Source: Amblyornis subalaris (taxonomy: Eukaryota; Chordata; Aves; Passeriformes; Ptilonorhynchidae). Taken from it: DNA of 64,000 nucleotides. A program made the position numbers and the translations under genes. The notes below the pieces were generated by a model. The model saw only the letters and a list, made by a program, of their open reading frames with translations, did no database searches and was not told where the DNA came from. Below, piece by piece: positions 12,129-24,000 of the stretch (position 1 is the stretch's first letter; every line of letters begins with the position of its first letter). Location of the stretch: positions 1,016,751 to 1,080,750 of the forward strand of contig JACAXG010000169.1 in assembly GCA_018881555.1 (NCBI GenBank). The letters are read 5' to 3'.

Positions 12129-15100
12129 AATAAATATCTTCAATATCTCAGGCTTTAACCTCAAAATTTCTTCACGCTGTAGATCCCAGAACTAAGTTTC
12201 TTATTATTTTCTTAATTCCTCCTTCTGCACCGAAATTTATCATTCTTGGTCTCAGCCCATTGGTCATTTACATGTGAAGATGAACATATTCATCTCCTTG
12301 TTTGGCAAATGGAAATCTAAAGAGCCTTTACCTACTTAAAATGCAAACACATTAGGAAAATAAAATCCATTTTTACAGCTGTCCCCAAGGAGCAGGAGAA
12401 TTATTAAATAAGAGCATTGGCAAATGAATCAGGCAGTTGTAAATGATTCATGGGTCACCACGGGGGTGCACGTGGGTGTGCACACACACAGCATTTACAT
12501 CACACTTCTCATTGTGTAAGGTGTTAGTAAGCACAACAATGGAACTTCCTGGGTTTTGCTCTGGTACCCCCCCAAAAGTAAAAGAAATCAGAAGCTAAGT
12601 TTACTTTAAGGAAACATTAAGGTTGCAAACTGAACATTTAAATTAATCAAGAAACAGAGATGATAAAGGTTCTTCCTTAACCATAAATTAACACCAGCAA
12701 ACCACCTCCACATCTTCCCATCCCTGTCAGAACATTGCAAACACCATATCCTGGATGAGTAAGGTGTGGGCAAGAAAACCCTAATTTTGACTATATTAAT
12801 TTCATGGTTTAAATTCACAGCCCTCCAAATGTTTTTGCACATGCAAGGCGTTAGCACTGTGCCTCCACAGTTAACATTTGCAAGGCATATTCCAGCCCAC
12901 ATCCCTGCTTCTAACCTTTCACTGCTTTTCCAAATAAATTCCCTCTCAGGCTGAACTTTCTCACACTTAGTCAGAGCCCAAAGGAAAATATGTTTTTAAA
13001 AGATCAGATCAATCAGTTTTATTTATGGGCTTCTGAAATATTTACTGTGCATTCCATTTTGGGAAAAAATATAATACCATTTTCCTTTTTTCCTCCCTGT
13101 AACTGCAGTGGAGACACACATGGATGTACACCTGGACCCTGGTGATGGGTTTTACTGCATCTGGCTGAGAAACTGGAAAGAAAAATGTTCTGTTTGCTGC
13201 CTACAACATCCTCAGACCCAGTAAACATTAATGTCCCACTCCCACCAAATGCCCTGTCTCAGCCCAGCACCCAGGTACAGTTTAGCACACAATAAACAAG
13301 TACNAGACTACTACAAATGGGGAAGAAGAAAGTAAATTTCAAGATGTATTTATATTTAATGTATACTTATATTAAATTTTCAAAAGTACCTCTTCTGAAG
13401 ATCATTTTGGCACCCTTTGGCATTATATTTATCCCTAAAAGCAGTTATTTTTAACCCTGTGACACTGCAGCAGGTACTGTGCATCCCTGCCTTCCCTGGG
13501 ATTTGTTCCTGAGCTGCCCATCAGGCTGTGGAGGTGACATGGTCTGACAAATTCCAGGGACCACATTTTGCTCCTCCTGCAGCCTGAGGGCAGTCTGAAA
13601 CACCTGGATATATCATCACCTCTGAGATGGTATCTGTGACTTTCAAAAATTACTTGCAAGCAAGGAAAAGGGGCTCAACACAACAGAAAGGGCAAGAGAT
13701 ACAAAGAGAAAAACAGGGTGTATTACATGGAATCAGTTGGGATTTTGTGGGATTTGGTCCAGTTTCCAGTCTGTGGGGCTGGTCACAGGGAGCATAANTG
13801 TACTCGGACAGCTGCTCCTGTTTATGCCAGAATTTAAGGCACGAGAGAAGGAGGCTGTCNGATGGTCTGGGATTACAGACAGGATTTGTACACTGGGCTC
13901 TCCAGCATCTCCCAATTGGTGGAGGTCACCGGGGAGCTGAGCAGGATTAACCTGCTGGCAGGCTGAGCACTGAGATCTGCTTTTGAGGAACAGCACAAAA
14001 TCCAGCTGTGCCTCTTGAACAGAAGTGCATTTACACAGGGGCAGGAAATGGAGACAGAAAGGACGAGATCTACCAGAAAATAACCATTAGTGGGTCTTCC
14101 AACCCCCAGCAAATGTCACTGAATTGCCATAGTAACAAACTGCAACACCCCCAGGAATGAGAGCAGGCAGAGCAGTTGGACTGGCTTGTTGTGGTGGAAC
14201 TGTTTTCCCATGTCCTCCTGCCCATCCCCCTGGCTGGCGGCAGGCAAAGTCTAACAGCAAACATCACTCATGGGTAGTACTGCCTGCGAGCACAGCCTGC
14301 TTTAAACTGCAACCTGCTTGTTATGGTCCTCAAAAAAGGTGTCACCAGGGAAAAAGAGCAAANCCTACTGTCAACAAGCTGTCCTGACTCAGCTAGCCTC
14401 ACTGACACACTGGAGATCAATTCGAGGCTCCCGGAATCACCTCGGCCTAACTCTCCCCACTTTTAACAGTGTTTTGTTTAAAGATCCCAGGAATGGTAAG
14501 ACTCTTCCCCACAATATCAATCAGCATTGCTCTCCCAGACTCAGGACTTCTCCCCTGGGAAGAGGAACACTCACAAAGTCCCAAATCACTAACCAGACAT
14601 ACCTGAAGTTAATGCATCAGCTGCACTTTGAGAAACCTTCACCTTTTAGCAATCCTTCCCTGCCCATTTCTCTGTGCGTTTGTGTCTGGTTTCTTTCCCA
14701 GGGCCCAGAACTGCACTCCAAGAGCTTCAGGCTGTGCCCAGCACTCAGGGACTGGGCTGCAAGCCCAGGGACTTGCACTTTGTTCCACTGCCACTCACCC
14801 GCTGGTTGCCTCCGGCAAGGCACTTTCTTTTCATCCTGCTGTCTCCTGCCTGCCTGCAGAATTCCAAGCTCCTCTGGGAAGTGATCCTGGCTCTGCCAGG
14901 CAAAGGACTTAGAACTCCTAAGGGCTAGGAGCACTGCCTGCTGTATCTGTTAACATTTGGTATTTTGGAAACAGGTACTGAAAGGCCACTGCTCAGGTGA
15001 AATGAGGCAAGTGTCATATTAACATCTGCCAGAGAATCCAAACTCTGCCCTGGGCTGGTCTGAAGAGGCAGAGCACTGTAAGGAAGAGCAGCAGTGAGCG

Positions 15101-15280
15101 CAGAGCAAAGCTCAGGTGCTTACACACTCCCAGATGAATTTCATGGGACCATAAAACTCAGTTTAACTTCAAGCTCTACAAACCAGTTATGGTTACTCTG
15201 GAGATGTTCTTGTACCTAAGTTCCTCTTCCCTACAGAAAAGCATTATACCAAAACCCAACAGCCTGAATATTACAGAGAA

Positions 15281-15665
15281 CCAGAGTCACGGACTGGTTT
15301 GGGTTGGAAGGGACCTTAAAGATCATCTTGTTAAACCCCCCTNCCATGGGCAGGGACACCTTCCACTATCCCAGGTTGCTCCAAGCCCCATCCAACCTGG
15401 CCTTGGACACTTCCAGAGATGGGGCAGCCACAGCTTCTCTNGGCAACCTGTGCCAGGGCCTCACCACTCCTATAGTAAAGAATTTTTTCTTAATATCTGA
15501 TCTAAACCTGCCCTCCCTTCAGTTTAAGGCCATTCCCCCTCATCCTGTCACTCCAGGCCCTTGTTCAAAGTCCCTCCCTAGCTCTCTTGGAGCCCTTTTA
15601 GGGACTGGAAACCTGGAGCCTTCTCTTCTCCAGGCTGAAAGCCCCAGCTCTCTCAGCCTGTCCAG
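15281..15665 (-). mobile_element. CR1 LINE fragment, E/Y-like
   Basis: Starts tttgggttggaagggacctt and contains the ccatgggcagggacacctt and ccaggttgctccaagcccc blocks. It continues through the upstream 3'-terminal region to tctctcagcctgtccagc. Long 3'-end copy with several small differences from the copies at 20598 and 54638. Confidence 0.9.
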
Positions 15666-18600
15666 CAGTTACAGATCTGCAAANAGTGGGAGCTCATACT
15701 CCCCTCGAGCTCCTGGGGATGCACCCAGAACAGGCTGTCAGCAGCTGGCTTTTCTTCCCAACCCAACCCCAGCTCCCAGGGACAGGCCCTGCCACAGGCA
15801 GTGCTGATCCAACCCCAGTGCCAGCCCAGCTCTCAGAACTGTGGCCCCAACCTGAGACACACGCACTGAACACAACCCNCTGACCACGACCCACTGACCA
15901 CGACCCGCCCCACACCCAGCACAGGGCAAACACCTGCTCAGGTGAGAGGAGCTGCTGCCTCAGCCGTGTCCCTGCTCCCCCAGGGCCCTGGACCCCCACT
16001 TTCCCTGAGTTTATTCAGCGACCTGTCCAGTTGCCAAGAATGTCCTGTGGAATGTGAGCAGCAGGAGGGAGACTGTTTGTGCACAGTTTGTAACTCCCCT
16101 AAACATGACTGGAATTTCCATGGAGAATGAGAGCACAGACCTAGCCCAAACACCTTCCTTGAGGACTTCCCAAAGTGTGGAGCAAACCACACCAGCATAT
16201 GAGCATCTCAGAAAAGATCCCCAGACTCTTCTACAGGAACAGTCAGTGACCCAGATGTCAAACTGGTCACANTTGTCTAGGAAAAAATATCAAATAGACA
16301 GTTTTTTTCAAAATCACTCTCTCCTCTTCCTCCTCGCTGCCAGTTAAAGTTGGTAGCAGTCAGACAAGTCTCTTTAACACATTAGCACTGCGGGTTGCAT
16401 TGTTTTCTTCTCTCTCATGTGGGAATTCTGGTCTTGGACCCTGAGCCAAGGCTAGAAAAGTAGCTCCCAAAGCCATGCAGCACTGTCCCCATGAGCACAT
16501 CCACTCCTCAATAGCACAGAGCTGTGCCTCTTCAAGAATGGGTCCAAAAAAATAAAGAGAGTCCCAGAGGCACAATCTATAGACTATAAACCCCAAGGCT
16601 GAAAACAACCAACTGAATGCAAGTTTTTCCTCAAGGGACTCTTCAAAGTGCTTTCCCAGCTGGAAAGTCTAAACACGACTGTCTCTTCTTTAAGCAGGCA
16701 GTGAACAAACAAAGACCTCAGCTGGGTCCCAGCTTGCCCCACGGCTCCCTCCTTCTCAGGAAGGAAAAAGGCCAGGATGGGCCTTTCCACAGCAGCCCCT
16801 TCTTACCACAGCCCTCAGACCTGAAGGCAAGGGCACGTTCCAGCACAGCCTCACACACCAGGTCAGTCCCTCATGGTCCCCACAGCCCAGGCTCGCTCTC
16901 ACACCCAGGCATTGCCTCCCAAAGCCAAACAGAGCTGGTTGCTCCCAGGGCAGCCCAGGGAGCACAGCACAGGGAAGTGCCACCAAAACTCGGCTGGCAC
17001 CCGGCCCAGGTGCTCTGCAGAGGCAGCAGCCGAGCTGTCTGCTCACCTCACACACAAGGTTGCCTTCACCAACACTTTTTAGGTGACCACTGGTGGCTGT
17101 GAGTAACAGCTGGCTCCAAAAAATGACCNCATGGAAAACCTGAAGAGCTTTTCAAACCCTGCAGTTCTTGTTATGTGAACTAATNTAGTACAATGTGGTT
17201 ATGTGAACTAATCCAGGGCCCCGCTGCTGGTCAAGGGACTCCTCACCCACAGGTTCAGGATGGATGCAATCCATGCCCCAGACAGAAACATAAGAGAGAA
17301 AACAAGACCTTGCTGTATCCCTTAAATACTGAGAAATTTTGGGAGAGGGCAGCAAACCATGCCTGCAGAGACCATGAATGTCGAGGTTCCCAATGAGATA
17401 GAAATAGCAAAGGAAGATTTGAACAATGCAGACATCTGTAAGAGAGAGGGTGTAAACAGCCAAATCGGGTCACAGAGGAATAGCAGTGCAGCAGCGGGCA
17501 GAGCAAAAATAGCAGGAAAGGAAAGATAAATAAAAAATTCCTAAAATATATGAGGAGCAAACAGACTGACAAGGAAACAAGAGAGCCATTGAGTGGAAAA
17601 AGGAGAAGAAACATGCAGAAGTAACCAGGGTAGGCCAGGGATTTAATCNAGCCCCATAGGGGAAGGCACAGGGGGGAAAGAAGAGAGCTGAGTTGTTTCA
17701 CTGCAGCACAAAGAGGGAAGAGGAAGATGANTCTGTCAGGAAATTACAACCATGTGCACTTAGGCACAGCAACACCGGCCGAGCAGTCTCACATCCACTC
17801 TGTAAGGCAGGTGACATGTNCAGGCTGTCCCTCCAGCGGGGCATGGCCACGGTGGATCCTTCTTCCCTGTTCCCCACCCCACGACTCACTATCTCCCTGC
17901 TCTGGTGGCTTGGTCTTGCCTCCAGCTCTTTCACCCAGAGGAGACTATTTTGGGATAGCAATGAGTGTGGGAGGTAAAAAGGATGTTCAGTATCTCCTGC
18001 ACTAGAGATGAGGCCAGACTCGTACAGCCCTGCACAAAGATGGAAGCAGCCCCTGCCTTTCTTACTNCTCCCTGCTCCATCTCCAGTGCAACTGTGGCAG
18101 CTCCTCNGAAGCCTGGTGTAGGGAGNGGCTGCTTCTCACTGCTCTCTCCAAGACTTCTGCCCGTGACATTCCATTCTCGCCCTCTCTCCACGACCCAGCC
18201 ACCACAGAAGAGGCAGTTACATCCACAGAAATCTTTCTATGGCTCCAACAACATCGAGTCTGCCCACACAGCAAAGGTGTGAGCCCTCGTGTCTTTTTCC
18301 CTCTTCANGCCTCACTCTGCCCTATCTTTTCCAGCCAAAAAAGTTCCCACAACAGGTGGGAAGGAGAGAAGCTCAGTTACAGAAAAAAAATCTCTTTGCA
18401 CAAGGTGGTTCCCAAGCTCTGGCAAAAGTACCCAATACCCACATCCCAGCCCAGAACACAGCAGTGCCTGCCAGCAAAACTCAGAGCAATGGAGCCAGGA
18501 GACGAGCCTGGAAAGCCTCGGGATAAGTAAAACACCGACAAGAGCAGAACACTGACGGAGAGACACCAAAGGAGGTGACAGGAGCCTGGGAAGGAGTCTC

Positions 18601-19748
18601 CATGCCCTGCACAGAGCTGGACTCTGTCANGGGAAAGGCTCAGTGCAGAGCCCAGCTCCCCCCGTGAGCAGGTACGCTGTGTGTACACACTGTGTCGTGG
18701 CTGGTTGCTACTGAGATGTTTCGGCTCAGGGCTGAGGATCTTCATCCCCCACCTGCAGTGAAGTCAGTCCTGCTTCCTTTTGCAGACAGAAAGCCAAGAC
18801 GCCCCTATGCTAACGCCAATTGTTCACCTATCACAGAATGGGCTGAAGGTGACCTAATTGTACTTTTTAATTGCTATTTTTCTTTACTATTTATCTAACA
18901 TTTCTATACCCACCCAGGGTAAGTTTGATGCTTCCAAGCTGCCCTCTGCAACCACCAATGCTGNGAACTTACCTTTCCAGCGGGAATCATGGCTCTCACC
19001 TAACACAATCATAGCAAACCCCAGGTGGGCAGAGACCTCAGGAGATCTCTGGTCTGACCTCCTGCTCAAAGCTGGGTCTGCTCTGAGCTCAGCCCTGGTT
19101 ATTCGGGACTTTGTCCGGGCTGGTCTGGTAAAGCCCCAAGGACACAGGACACACCTCTGTGGAGGTGCTCCACAGCACCGGGGAGTGCTTTTCCTTCTCA
19201 CAGCCTCAACCTCTCTTCTCTCCACTTTATTCCCATTATCTCTCGGTTCTCCTGTCACCGGGAACTGCCTGGCTTCCTCTTCCTAATCACCCCCCTACAG
19301 TTGCCATGAGTCTGCCCCGAGCTCCCTCTGGTGCCGCCTCTTCCCCTGCTGCCCTCAGCCCTAGNCCGGCTCTGGCTGTCCTTCCCTGGGGCTGGGGCAC
19401 ACTCCCCAAACTGCAGNTTTAGGGTTTAAAAATCCTGGATGCCAAGACTGGACGCCACTAGAGAGGCTGGCAGTTCCCTGTCCCTCTCAGGGGAAGGAGG
19501 CAGCGGGANCTCTGTTCATGGTGCCCTCACAGGGCTCCCCGGGGCACCGCGCTCCCCTCACGGCGGGGAGACGACGACAACCGCCTGACCTGCCGGGTTG
19601 TGAGGGGCGGCCGTGCCCTGAGCGACCCCCGAGCCGTGAGGGGCGGCCGTGCCCACCCGCTCTGCCCCACCATGCCCTGAGGGGCTTCCAGCCGTGAGGG
19701 GCGGCCGTGCCCCCCCCGCCTCCCGCCGCCGCCATCTCCGCGGCGGGG

Positions 19749-19762
19749 CCGCCCCCTGCCGG
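19749..19762 (-). promoter_or_regulatory. CTCF-like motif downstream of exon 6
   Basis: Minus-strand CCGGCAGGGGGCGG agrees with the CTCF core CCASYAGRKGGCRS at 13 of 14 positions; the third base is G instead of A. It lies 113 bp past the exon 6 donor in the direction of transcription. A GC-rich context raises the chance of a random match. Confidence 0.4.
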
Positions 19763-19875
19763 CCGCCTGCGGCACGGCCCCGCCACAGCCCCGGCCCCGC
19801 GAAGCGCTCGGCGTGCGCGACCCCGGCCCTGACCCTCCCCGCCACACCCGGCCCCTCACGCCCCGCTGTACTTAC

Positions 19876-19914
19876 TGCCTTGTGAGGCTCCTTCCCCTGA
19901 GGCAGCTTCGGTGT
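19876..19914 (-). CDS. ZNF618: ZNF618 exon 6, 39-nt cassette linker exon
   Basis: A 39-nt exon, phase 1-1. The acceptor is agctctttctctttgcag and the donor GGCA|gtaagt. With one carried G it reads DTEAASGEGASQG, then an A that joins AC of exon 7 to make Asn. This aligns with remembered human DTEATSGEGASQSN. If skipped, the G from exon 5 joins AC of exon 7 to give Asp, so both forms stay in frame. It is therefore a natural cassette exon between fingers 1 and 2, and from memory human isoforms differ here. It lies inside a CpG-dense, GC-rich island unlike any other exon in the window, and a CTCF-like motif lies downstream of its donor. Confidence 0.88.
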
Positions 19915-20120
19915 CTGCAAAGAGAAAGAGCTGCGCTTAGATCCGCCGGCCGCGCTGCCCCGGCCCCGAGCGCCGCCTCGCTCGCTCCCTCGCTTTCCTC
20001 CGGCCGCGGCTCTGCCCGGCATCGGGGCCCGGCCCTCACGGGACGGAGCGGGTGCTGAGGGGCTCACCGGAGCTGCGGGGCCGGACCCGCGGCTCGTTGC
20101 TAAACCCCAGCTGCCCGCGG

Positions 20121-20242
20121 TCATAGAATCGTAGAATGGTTTGGCTTGGAAGGGACATTAAAGCCCATCTCGTTCCACCCCCGGCCATGGGCAGGGACAC
20201 CTTCCACTCGACCAGGTTGCTCCAAGTCCCGTCCAACCCGGT
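20121..20242 (-). mobile_element. Short CR1 fragment at the CpG island edge
   Basis: Starts tcatagaatcgtagaatggt, which is the reverse complement of the CR1 terminal repeat, then has the gggcagggacaccttccac block. It stops after about 120 bp. It abuts the right edge of the CpG island, about 210 bp upstream of exon 6. Confidence 0.88.
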
Positions 20243-20597
20243 CCTTTGGAAGAGCCTCCCAACGCGGAGCTCTGGTTCCCCAGGCTGTCACTGGGACATG
20301 GGATGGCTGAAGGGACGTCCCTACCCCGCCCTGCTCCGAGAGGCTTCAGGGAGCCCCGAGAGGGCTCTGGAGGTGTGTGGGGTGTGGGGACTCCCTGCTC
20401 CCCCTGCCCCATCCCTCCATCCCTCCTCCTGCCCCAGCCCGGCTCCTGCTGTGCCTCCAGGCAGAGGGACCCTGGATGAGGCATGGACTGGACAGACACA
20501 TCNCAACAGTTCTGCTGTCACTAATGGAACACAAGACAGCGAGCTTTGTAATTTCTACTGAAGGGTTGCTGAAATNCCTCATGTGCTTAATTTATTG

Positions 20598-21060
20598 AAN
20601 CCCTGACTGGTTTGGGTTGGAAGGGAACTTAAAGACCATCCAGTTCCAAACCCCTGCCATGGGCACGGACACTCCACTATCCCAGGATGCTCCAAGCCCC
20701 GTCCATCCTGGCCTTGGACACTTCCAGGGATCCAGGGGCAGCCATAGCTGCTCTGGGCAGGGCCAGGGCCTCCCCACCCTCACAGGGAACAATTCNTTCC
20801 CAGTATCCCATCTATCCCTGCCCTCTGGCAGTGGGAAGCCATTCCCCCTTGTCCTGTCCCTCCATCCCTTGTCCCAAGTCCCTCTCCAGCTCTCCTGGAG
20901 CCCCTTCAGGCACTGGCAGGGGCTCTGAGGTCTCCCTGGAGCCTTCTCTTCCCCATGTGAACACCCTCAGCTCTCCCAGCCTGGCTCCAGAGCACAGGGG
21001 CTCCAGCCCTGGAGCAGCTCCGTGGCCTCCTCTGGACTCGTTTCCAGAGGCAATTCCTGG
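20598..21060 (-). mobile_element. CR1 LINE fragment, E/Y-like
   Basis: Long 3'-end fragment starting ggtttgggttggaagggaac and running through the gtcctgtccctccatccctt and cagctctcccagcctggctc blocks. It is collinear with the reverse complement of the copies at 29045, 47870 and 60420. Confidence 0.92.
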
Positions 21061-24000
21061 GCAAGTGCTGTGAACCGTGCACCTGGCTCAGCCTCCCATG
21101 GGATTTGGCACAGCCGGCTCCAGCACCGTGCCTGCCCTCCACAGCAGTGATGGCAAAGCCTCCACAAGAGATAGGTCGCATGATTTCCCCCAGGTGTTTC
21201 TATCCTGGGCTCACTGAAGGTGAATGTGAAAAGAAGGAAGAAAAAGCTCTCTTCACTGTGGCGCACGGGACCACAAGAAGCACAGAGCAGAGATCATGTT
21301 CAAGCCCTAAATGAATGCAACNGGCAAAGCTAAAAGCTGGAAAACAAAACCCAAAGTTACAAGTCAAGGATCATAAACGATTAGGATTTCCAAGGCAGTT
21401 TGAAGTGTTTCATATTCATCCGAAATTGCATATACTGTATGTCACATTATCTAATAACGTAACTACATTGCAAAATATTCCATATGTCTGTTGGAATGAT
21501 GCTTGCACTGCTCTGGAAACCNCAGTTGCAGAATGGCACAGCATTTTTGAATTTAAAATTTGCAACCTTAAGTAATGAGCACTGTTTGCATTTAATTTCC
21601 TTATTTCTTAAAAATAATAAAAACAAATGATTGTGGGTTTGTGAATTTGTACATTTCTACTTGATTAACTTGCCTGATTAGATCATTTTTCTAGGCAATG
21701 TTATTAATTTGGCACAACTTCATAAACTGAGGGGCCAGATCAGAAAGCCTCAGTATCAGATACAGAACCTCGACAGCAAAGCCCTGGATTTTTCCACAGC
21801 TGCTACTTGTTTGAATTCCCACCCATCGTTCAAGGAAAAGCAGCTATGGCACAATGGATTTATGCAAAACGCTGTCCTGGCGTTCACAAGCCACAGCATA
21901 AATAAACCATAAAAGATATGCACTATTTAAATGGCTTTAAAAAGTACTTCAGTCAAATATAACAAGAATCAGGCAACACACAAAGGTTTAAGGAACAGCC
22001 ATTTCTGAATTGCGTCAAGAAATGTTGTTACTCTTAGTCATGAGACAGACTAAAGTATTCATGAATTAAAAAATGACCAACTAAAAATCCCCTAACAGCC
22101 CACTCTGCATCACCTCTGAGCTGNGCCCAAGTAATTACAGCTGTGAAACAAAAGACGAATTTCTGAGAAAGTTGCAAAAGTCAGTAAGAACAGGGAGGTG
22201 GGCAGGGAAGCTGGAAAGCAGGCCAGTTAACTCCTGTGTCCCAAGAAACTTTCTGCATCTCATATGAGTATCTGCTGCAGACTGGGAAATGTGCACAGGA
22301 GAAATGGATCTTGGGATGCAGGGCAGAGGGCAAAGGACCTCCCCAAAACCCTCTGATTTTTCAGTAGAAGATAATCAAACAAATGAACCCCAGCTTTCTA
22401 CAGCTCAGGAACTCCATCTCTCCTCAGGGATGGGTATTTCTTTATTAGTTTTCTACTTCTCACCTCAAAATCCTTTCAGTGACAGAACTGCTCTAACTCA
22501 GACTCCAAAAAATGTGCACTTTGGAAAAAAAGCATTTTTCCATATTCACCATGTGAATGAGTCATCTTCCTTTTCATATTTTTTGAATTGAGCAGAACCC
22601 ATTCTTGGAAAACATTAATCTGAAACTTTAAAAGCTTTGAGANGTTTTTTAACAATTGGTGAAAGTCGAAACTTGGCCCGAAGAATCCAGTCCCACTCAG
22701 AGCACCCAGCATCTGCTGTGGTGAGGGCAGCCCGGCCCTCGGCTGGCACGGCCCGCGGGGAGGACTGGGGAGCTGATGGGCTTGGAGGGAGGCAATGCAA
22801 AAACTTACAACGTAAATAAATAATAACCAAAAACAACTTCAGCAAAATCATCATTCAGCCCAGAAAAGCTTATCTGGAAACAGAGAACTTCCACCAATTC
22901 TTGGGCCAGAGGCGATATATCCTGCGAGGGTTAAACTCGAGCCTTGCTATTTTCTTGCTTTGCTTTTGGAAGAATTCTCCTTTGGGTACAAATCTCCCTT
23001 GCTTGGCCTCAGCCCAGAGGTTTATAAATTTACTGTTTGAAAGTCTAATAAAGCAATTTCAGCCTTTTTTTTTTGGAGTTATCTAAAAGTGAAATAATTT
23101 TCCTGACTCAAAACATGCAGATGTTTTGCTGCTCATGGTGCTTAAACACGACCCAACCGTACAAAGCAGAACTTTCTAGCTGACTAGCTCCTGAAGGCAA
23201 TCCAAACCTTTCAATGACCTGAAAAACCCCACACAGCTAAAATAAAAGCACNGTAAGCAAAACATTTTGAAGCCCTGGGTTGCGTGTAGGCGAAGAGGTA
23301 ACGTTTGGGACAGAGCCTTCCACGGGCACCAGGAATGCNCAGCCCCTCTGCTCCAGCTGAACTCGGGCAGGAGGAAGGAGCCCTGATCCTGCAGGGCTGC
23401 ACAGCAGCTCACAAAGGAGCCTTTCAGCTCCACAACATAACTTTTTTGTTGGGTTTCTTTTTTATTTTATTTGGGAGTTTCGGGGAGGCAACAGGGAAGG
23501 AACACAACCTTTTCCTTTCTTCCTTGATAAAACACAGTGAGGAAATCTCTCACCTACGTTTCTGGTTCTTTGCAGAGCCCTTACTNGGGGATTTCCGTGC
23601 CTGCATCTCGNCTTTCAGGGGAAAGCAGAACGGGAACTTGTCCCTGCAAGGCAGCACGTCCCGAAGCAGAGCTGCCCCAGCCCTTCTGCAAACTGCCAGA
23701 GCACTCACTCCCTGAAACTCTCCAGCCAATGCTGAGCACCACAGGAGAGGCTCAATAAACTAAGAAAATGCCCTGTTTTATAATATAAACTCCCCTGCTC
23801 CTAAAGGCAGACAGGAAAAGAAATCAGTCTCAAGAACACAGGTCACCTCCAACACAGCTTGTCTGCCATGGAGAGCTGGAGTGGAGGCAGGTGCAGCTAC
23901 AAAAAAAATCTAGAAAATTTCNCAAAAAAATTCTCATTGCAAAGGAAAATATGATGTTGCCAGAGCAAGACTCTTCATATGGAACTGAACAGCCTGAAGG

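Larger units (their letters stand above)
3877..19875 (-). other. ZNF618: ZNF618 intron 6 (about 16 kb)
   Basis: Long intron between exons 6 and 7. It holds three CR1 fragments in the gene's orientation (6308-6480, 11886-12128, 15281-15665), and its upstream end is the CpG island around exon 6. The remainder is unique-looking DNA with AT-rich stretches (for example 9850-11230, 12160-13440) and no recognisable exon. Short frames seen on both strands lack family motifs and are broken by ambiguous bases, so I call no gene. A direct repeat of gttatgtgaactaat occurs at 17170 and 17198. Confidence 0.75.
19500..20120. promoter_or_regulatory. Intragenic CpG island around exon 6
   Basis: A sharply bounded GC-rich, CpG-dense segment within otherwise average intron DNA. 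It contains three copies of gtgaggggcggccgtgcc (cores near 19601, 19637 and 19695), each with a GGGGCGG GC box. It also has a YY1-like GAGATGGCGGC on the minus strand around 19730-19740 and a CTCF-like CCGGCAGGGGGCGG on the minus strand at 19749-19762. The right edge is abutted by a CR1 fragment at 20121. The island is a direct observation. Promoter, insulator or splicing-related function is inference. Confidence 0.75.

Noticed and set aside
19487..19786. Alanine/glycine-rich minus-strand frame starting at the YY1-like ATG.
   Set aside because: The possible donors I checked lead to an immediate stop when joined to exon 7. It looks like translated CpG-island DNA.
19558..20124. Minus-strand frame across exon 6 as an alternative coding first exon.
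   Set aside because: Read through the exon 6 acceptor it is in a different frame from the zinc-finger frame, and joining to exon 7 does not give a finger.
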